A DNA stretch of 43,676 nucleotides from Sphingobium baderi. GTDB taxonomy: Bacteria > Pseudomonadota > Alphaproteobacteria > Sphingomonadales > Sphingomonadaceae. Where the stretch lies: positions 1 through 43,676 of the forward strand of contig NZ_CP013268.1 of the NCBI RefSeq assembly GCF_001456115.1, written 5' to 3'. Of the stretch, positions 40,630 through 43,676 are shown piece after piece. The notes under the pieces are model-generated. The model was not told the origin of the DNA. It did no database searches and saw only the letters and a list, made by a program, of their open reading frames with translations. The position numbers and the translations under genes were made by a program. Each line of letters begins with the position of its first letter. Positions within the stretch are counted from its first letter, which is position 1.

Positions 40630-41264
40630 CACGCCGCCTCCGCTTCATTGTATAGGCGTATAGTTGTATACTCGTATAGCCGGTGGATTTCGTCGGCCGC
40701 TGGTCCGTGCGGCTCGAACTCCTGCACGGCCTGGCCTGCGGCTTGGGCGCGGAAAAAGGCTTTGCGGTTGCCGATCGTCACCGGGCAAACCGTCGCGCCC
40801 AGCTCCGCCACGGCCTGAATCGCATCGCCGGTTTCCTGACCTTGTGGGGGCACGAAGGTAAGGACCACGGCAAAGGCGCGGTCGAGCTGGCGCACAACGT
40901 CGAGCGTGTGCGTCATGCTCATGGTGTCGAATACGGCCGTCTTGGTCGGGATCAGGATGAAATCGGCTTGGCGCGCTGCCTCATAGGCCACGTCGCGCGC
41001 GACCGCCGCCCCGTCGATCACGACAAGATCGGTGCCGGCATCCTCGCAGGCTTTGAGCATGGCGGGCAGGCGCACCGGCTGAATCGACGCCACGGCGGGC
41101 GTGTCGAGCTGGCGCACGTCTTTCCAGAACGAGGCCGTCGCCTGCGGGTCCAGGTCGATGATCGCAGCGACCTTGCCGGCCTGCTCGGCCGCGACCGCCA
41201 GACAGGTGGCGAGCGTCGTTTTCCCGACGCCCCCTTTCTGTGAGAGAATGGCGAGAACCTTCAT
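40629..41264 (-). CDS. parA: ParA-family partition ATPase (module 2)
   Basis: A 211-residue ParA/MinD-type ATPase with KGGVGKTT at about residue 10, DLDPQATAS and LVVIDGAAV motifs. It begins at the ATG at 41264 after AGGAG. It has the same size and arrangement as the module 1 ParA but is only moderately similar, consistent with compatible partition systems. The C-terminal tail (EYTTIRLYNEAEA) is encoded by a TATA-type centromere-like repeat. The Walker B-like motif ends IDGAA rather than the more usual IDTPP. Confidence 0.92.
   Translation of the reverse strand: MKVLAILSQKGGVGKTTLATCLAVAAEQAGKVAAIIDLDPQATASFWKDVRQLDTPAVASIQPVRLPAMLKACEDAGTDLVVIDGAAVARDVAYEAARQADFILIPTKTAVFDTMSMTHTLDVVRQLDRAFAVVLTFVPPQGQETGDAIQAVAELGATVCPVTIGNRKAFFRAQAAGQAVQEFEPHGPAADEIHRLYEYTTIRLYNEAEAA
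40649..40680. repeat. Centromere-like repeat of module 2, site c (inside parA)
   Basis: TGTATAGGCGTATAGTTGTA followed by TACTCGTATAG lies in the coding sequence of the ParA tail, the same position as site ii of module 1. Confidence 0.6.
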
Positions 41265-41269
41265 GCTAC

Positions 41270-41302
41270 ACTCCTACACGTATAGTCCTATACTTGTATA
41301 CG
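41270..41302. repeat. Centromere-like repeat of module 2, site d (parA leader)
   Basis: CGTATAGTCCTATACTTGTA and flanking TATA units upstream of the parA start, parallel to site i of module 1. Probable operator of the operon. Confidence 0.6.
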
Positions 41303-41321
41303 CGGTGAACCGAGAGGGAAA

Positions 41322-41376
41322 GCCCTATCGTCGCTGAAATGACGATAGGGCGGCGCTGAATCTGAACTGACGAAAG
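41322..41376. repeat. Iteron-like sequences of replicon 1 found in module 2
   Basis: A perfect 11-bp inverted repeat GCCCTATCGTC/GACGATAGGGC (41322-41351) contains the core TATCGTCATTTCA of the module 1 iterons on the minus strand. A further copy reads TTTCGTCAGTTCAGATTC on the minus strand (about 41355-41373). They lie between parA 2 and the SprT-like gene, away from any rep gene. Confidence 0.6.
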
Positions 41377-41385
41377 CGCGGCGCA

Positions 41386-42018
41386 TCATTCCTCCGGCTC
41401 GGCCTCGTCATCGTCCAGCGGCTCATGCTGCATCTGGCCGTGATCCTCGATCGGGCAAAGCGGCGCTCCGGCCAGCTCCAACCATTTGCGCGCGGTCCTG
41501 ACGGTATAGCCGCACGTCGCGCACTCGCATTTGAGCATCCGGGTTTTCTGCTTCTTGGGCGCGGTCGACTCTCCATCCGTATCAAGGCGGGCATGGGGGA
41601 GGGGGCCGACGCTCTCCAAGATCGGCGCGATGGCCGCAAGGAACGCCTCGCCGGGGGTGGTGGCGCGCATCGGCCCGACTAGGCCCAGCCCAAGGGCGGC
41701 CCGTTTAAACGCCTTCCCATGCCCTGCCGGGATGCCGACTGCGGCATGGACCAGCTCATGCGCGAGGATGGCCGCGATCTGCGCCGGCATGGCGTCGGGC
41801 GCGTGCGCCAGGTCGGGCCGGATGAAGATTTCAAAATGGCCGTCCGCGCTCAAGCGATTATCCCAGCACTCGCCGATCGCCTTGGCCTTCGCGCCTCTGC
41901 TGGTGAAGCCGATCGCCACGCGCACGCGGTCGGGCAGGGGGGCGTCCAGCGCCTCGAACAGCGGAGCCATGCCCTGCGCCACCGCATTGAGCCAGCTTTC
42001 ACGGGTTTGGTGGGTCAT
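41386..42018 (-). CDS. SprT-like zinc metalloprotease domain protein (module 2 copy)
   Basis: A 210-residue near-duplicate of the protein at 17278-17919, from the ATG at 42018. HELVH, GIPAGHGKAFKR and the C-terminal zinc ribbon (CECATCGY, CPIEDHG) are all kept. Differences are concentrated in the acidic C-terminal tail and a few single residues. It is preceded by the second copy of the structured leader and followed by stray replicon 1 iterons. The strong conservation of gene and leader, compared with the diverged ParA and RepA, hints at selection or recent exchange. Confidence 0.85.
   Translation of the reverse strand: MTHQTRESWLNAVAQGMAPLFEALDAPLPDRVRVAIGFTSRGAKAKAIGECWDNRLSADGHFEIFIRPDLAHAPDAMPAQIAAILAHELVHAAVGIPAGHGKAFKRAALGLGLVGPMRATTPGEAFLAAIAPILESVGPLPHARLDTDGESTAPKKQKTRMLKCECATCGYTVRTARKWLELAGAPLCPIEDHGQMQHEPLDDDEAEPEE
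41702..41711. repeat. CGTTTAAACG palindrome, copy 8
   Basis: Inside the SprT-like gene of module 2, homologous to copy 2. Confidence 0.6.
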
Positions 42019-42378
42019 CGTCCTTACTCCCTTCAAATCGCCTGTCCGGCGATGGCCATGCCATCGGCCGGAACACGGACGCCCAAGAACGCCGGCGGGA
42101 GAGGGGGGCAGCGGGATTCGATGGGGGTGGAGCGGCCGCAGCGCAGCGAGGCACGGCCCCGTCTAATCCCGTTGCGGGGGAGAGAAGGCCGGGACCGGCT
42201 TTCCCCCACAAGGCAGACGACGCGCCGGCGAACGCCGGCACCTTGGCTAGCGAGATCCGCTTGCGATCTCGCCCCCGCCATGTGGGTCGTCACCTTGGGC
42301 CAAGACCGCTTGCGGGCTTGGGGAGCGCAGCGAGTAGGGCCACGGTGCCGCGCAGCGGCAGGCGCAAATCCCAGCCTC
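42019..42378 (-). ncRNA. Conserved structured leader upstream of the SprT-like gene, copy 2 (candidate RNA)
   Basis: The counterpart of 16932-17277. Stems kept relative to copy 1 include GCCGC/GCGGC (loop shortened by one base), CCAAG/CTTGG with inner CCGC/GCGG, GCGAGATC/GATCTCGC (different loop), GGTCCC pairing with GGGGCC (a G-T pair instead of A-T) and GATGGC/GCCATC. There is no plausible gene in any frame. The remaining sequence to 42436, before the HigB-like gene, shows nothing further. Confidence 0.5.
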
Positions 42379-42436
42379 CGAACGCCCAAGGCGAAGGAGC
42401 TTGAATTAATGTCTCCGTTTTGATACACCCAGCCTC

Positions 42437-42760
42437 ATGAAGCCGGTAGAGTGGTTGGGAAGTAGCAAGGCCGATGTTCGCGCCTTCCCCGAAGATGCGC
42501 GAACAGATGCCGGTTGGCAGCTTGAGCTTGTCCAACGCGGCGACGATCCCGACGACTGGAAGCCCATGAAAACCGTGGGGCAAGGCGTTCGGGAAATTCG
42601 CATCCGGGAAGCGTCGGGCGCGTTCCGGGTGATCTATCTGGCGACGTTGGAAGACCGGGTTCTGGTGCTTCATGCGTTCCAGAAAAAGACGCAGGCAACG
42701 GCAAAGAAAGACCTCGAACTCGCGGCGCAAAGGTTGAAACGATGGAAGGCGGAGCAATGA
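42437..42760 (+). CDS. HigB/Gp49-like toxin of the RelE superfamily
   Basis: A 107-residue protein beginning MKPVEWLGSSKADVRAFPED. VGQGVREIRIREASGAFRVI followed by YLATLEDRVLVLHAFQKKTQ is the hallmark of phage-derived Gp49-like/HigB toxins, which inhibit translation by cutting mRNA. The Lys-rich end (KKTQATAKKDLELA) also fits. The antitoxin gene begins within its stop codon (ATGA), with the toxin first, as usual for hig systems. In module 1 the corresponding place is taken by dinJ-yafQ. Confidence 0.9.
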   Translation: MKPVEWLGSSKADVRAFPEDARTDAGWQLELVQRGDDPDDWKPMKTVGQGVREIRIREASGAFRVIYLATLEDRVLVLHAFQKKTQATAKKDLELAAQRLKRWKAEQ

Positions 42761-43038
42761 CATCGGAAATCTATGAGAACGTGTGGGACGCGCTCGCTGA
42801 TACCGAGCAGGAGGCCGCGAACCTGAAACTGCGCTCGTCCTTGCTGTATGAAATCCGCAAGGTGGTGCAGGGCTGGAATGTCTCACAGGACGAAGCGGGC
42901 AAGCGGCTTGGGCTGACACGGCCCCGGACCAATGATCTGCTGCGCGGCAAGCTGGCCAAGTTCTCCCTGGATGCGCTCGTCAACATTGCAGCGTCGGCCC
43001 ATCTGCACGTCGAGTTGACGCTGAAAGAAGCGGCCTGA
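42757..43038 (+). CDS. HigA-like Xre-family antitoxin
   Basis: A 93-residue helix-turn-helix protein from the ATG at 42757. The Xre domain (VSQDEAGKRLGLTRPRTNDL then LRGKLAKFSLDALVNIAASA) lies in the middle, and the C-terminus HLHVELTLKEAA is typical of HigA-like partners of Gp49-type toxins. It neutralises the upstream toxin and should repress the operon. Confidence 0.9.
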   Translation: MTSEIYENVWDALADTEQEAANLKLRSSLLYEIRKVVQGWNVSQDEAGKRLGLTRPRTNDLLRGKLAKFSLDALVNIAASAHLHVELTLKEAA

Positions 43039-43050
43039 GCGACGGGCAAA

Positions 43051-43287
43051 ATGGCAGGCCATCGCCCGTTTCGCGATCTTGTGGCTGATCGCATGAAGGA
43101 TTGGAGTCCAGAGCGCCGCGCCCAGTATGAGGCGCGCAAGGCGCAGTTCGAGGCCGAAATGGCGGCGACGGCCGAGCTGACCGGCCAAGCCGCGACGCGC
43201 GCGGCGATCGAGGAACTGGAAGCGGGGAAGGGGGCACGCTTCCCCAGCGTCGATGCGCTTATGACGGATTTGCATGATGGCGATTGA
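43051..43287 (+). CDS. Chimeric antitoxin-like protein (Xre-type N-terminus, DinJ-type tail)
   Basis: A 78-residue protein. The N-terminal 45 residues (MAGHRPFRDLVADRMKDWSP, then ERRAQYEARKAQFEAEMA) resemble the lead segment of small Xre antitoxins, but the helix-turn-helix itself is missing. The C-terminal 33 residues (ATRAAIEELEAGKGARFPSV, then DALMTDLHDGD) match the toxin-binding tail of the DinJ protein at 16608-16874 in protein and DNA. The junction falls at about 43185. The gene thus looks like a recombination product. Whether it still binds a YafQ-type toxin is open; no intact YafQ gene follows. Confidence 0.7.
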   Translation: MAGHRPFRDLVADRMKDWSPERRAQYEARKAQFEAEMAATAELTGQAATRAAIEELEAGKGARFPSVDALMTDLHDGD

Positions 43288-43459
43288 TCGGCCGCGCAAA
43301 GGGGAAACGGCTGCGGAGTTTTTCAGGCGGCGTTCCAAAGGCTCCACATTGGATGGTCTTGACCGCATCTTGGCCAAGGTGCCCGATCGGCCTCCCGAAC
43401 CCGGCGACGAATTGCCCGAAGGCTGGACGCCCGATCGGCTCCGGGACAACCGGCTATGA
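43274..43459 (+). CDS. Small hypothetical protein at the former toxin position
   Basis: A 61-residue protein starting at tandem ATGs at 43274 and overlapping the end of the chimeric antitoxin gene, as yafQ overlaps dinJ in module 1. The first codons (AIDRPRKGE) correspond to the yafQ start (TIDRSTRFK) at DNA level, after which the sequence is unrelated: ETAAEFFRRRSKGSTLDGLD, then a proline-rich part and WTPDRLRDNRL. Its function is unknown. The stop overlaps the phosphatase start (ATGA), keeping the operon layout. Confidence 0.65.
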   Translation: MMAIDRPRKGETAAEFFRRRSKGSTLDGLDRILAKVPDRPPEPGDELPEGWTPDRLRDNRL

Positions 43460-43676
43460 GGGCGATTTTCATCCGCCACGGCCAAAGCACCGGCAACGCC
43501 GGCGTGCCCTGCGATGATCTCGGCGCGATCGAGCTGACGGAGCTGGGCCAGGAACAGGCGCGCGAAGTCGCGGCGAGCTGGACGCAAGCGCCCGCGCTCA
43601 TCGTCACGTCGCCCTATACGCGCACCCGGCAGACGGCCGCGCCGACGATCGCGCGCTTTCCCGGCGTGCCGGTCGA
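43456..43676 (+). CDS. Histidine phosphatase family protein, 5' part (continues at base 1)
   Basis: The first 73 codons and two bases of the phosphatase whose end is at 1-406. MRAIFIRHGQSTGNAGVPCD holds the catalytic RHG motif; TSPYTRTRQTAAPTIARFPG follows. The joined protein is 208 residues and closely matches the module 1 copy. The ATG overlaps the stop of the small gene before it. The continuation across the window edge is the main evidence that the sequence is a closed circle. Confidence 0.92.
   Translation, partial: MRAIFIRHGQSTGNAGVPCDDLGAIELTELGQEQAREVAASWTQAPALIVTSPYTRTRQTAAPTIARFPGVPV

Noticed and set aside
876..43676. Two transposons as products of one replicative cointegration event
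   Set aside because: Cointegration leaves two copies of the same element in direct orientation; these two have different transposases, ends and gene orders.
1..43676. tRNA or rRNA genes, antibiotic or metal resistance genes, catabolic operons, VirB/Trb channel genes
   Set aside because: None was seen in any reading frame or intergenic region.

Overview
This window reads as a complete circular plasmid of 43,676 bp. A histidine-phosphatase gene runs off the right edge at 43676 and continues in frame from base 1, and a second full-length copy of the gene (15710-16330) confirms the join. High GC (about 63% by eye), Ti-type TraA/TraC/TraD/TraG mobilisation genes, RepA of the alphaproteobacterial RPA family, DUF6118-like and SIMPL proteins point to a sphingomonad (Sphingomonas/Sphingobium/Novosphingobium group). 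That assignment is inferred from gene content, not from a marker gene.

The main structural point is that two related plasmid backbones are fused in inverted orientation. Module 1 (about 15.7-22.6 kb) and module 2 (about 35.9-43.7 kb, continuing to 0.4 kb) share one gene order: phosphatase, toxin-antitoxin operon, structured intergenic leader, SprT-like zinc protease, ParA, ribbon-helix-helix partner, RepA with iterons, AT-rich origin core, DnaA box, four-hairpin array, small conserved ORF, TraG. The TraG copy of module 1 is only a 3' remnant. Each module has its own iteron family and its own family of centromere-like repeats, so the two replicons look divergent enough to be compatible.

Between the modules lie two different Tn3-family transposons (876-6005 and 22581-26684). 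Neither has a matching 5-bp target duplication, and each is flanked by truncated genes, so both mark rearrangement junctions. The first abuts a broken IS5-family element, a low-GC segment with a divergent winged-helix regulator, and a very large repetitive type V autotransporter gene (7728-13529), the only obvious surface-related cargo. Next come a DUF7673-like gene, a ParD-like antitoxin gene and a tyrosine recombinase.

The stretch 26.7-37.7 kb holds a response-regulator remnant, a membrane GGDEF protein, a small Xre regulator, a DUF6118-like membrane protein, the relaxase/helicase TraA with an oriT-like sequence beside it, and a tightly overlapping operon traC-traD-two small ORFs-nucleotidyltransferase/HEPN fusion-SIMPL lipoprotein-traG. 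No mating-pair formation (VirB/Trb) genes are present, so the plasmid should be mobilisable rather than self-transmissible. The most interesting unexplained signals are non-coding: an over-represented CGTTTAAACG palindrome, two centromere-repeat families that also encode the ParA tails, a duplicated SprT leader with conserved stems and changing loops, a duplicated four-hairpin array beside each origin, and a nested 104-bp fold ahead of the GGDEF gene.
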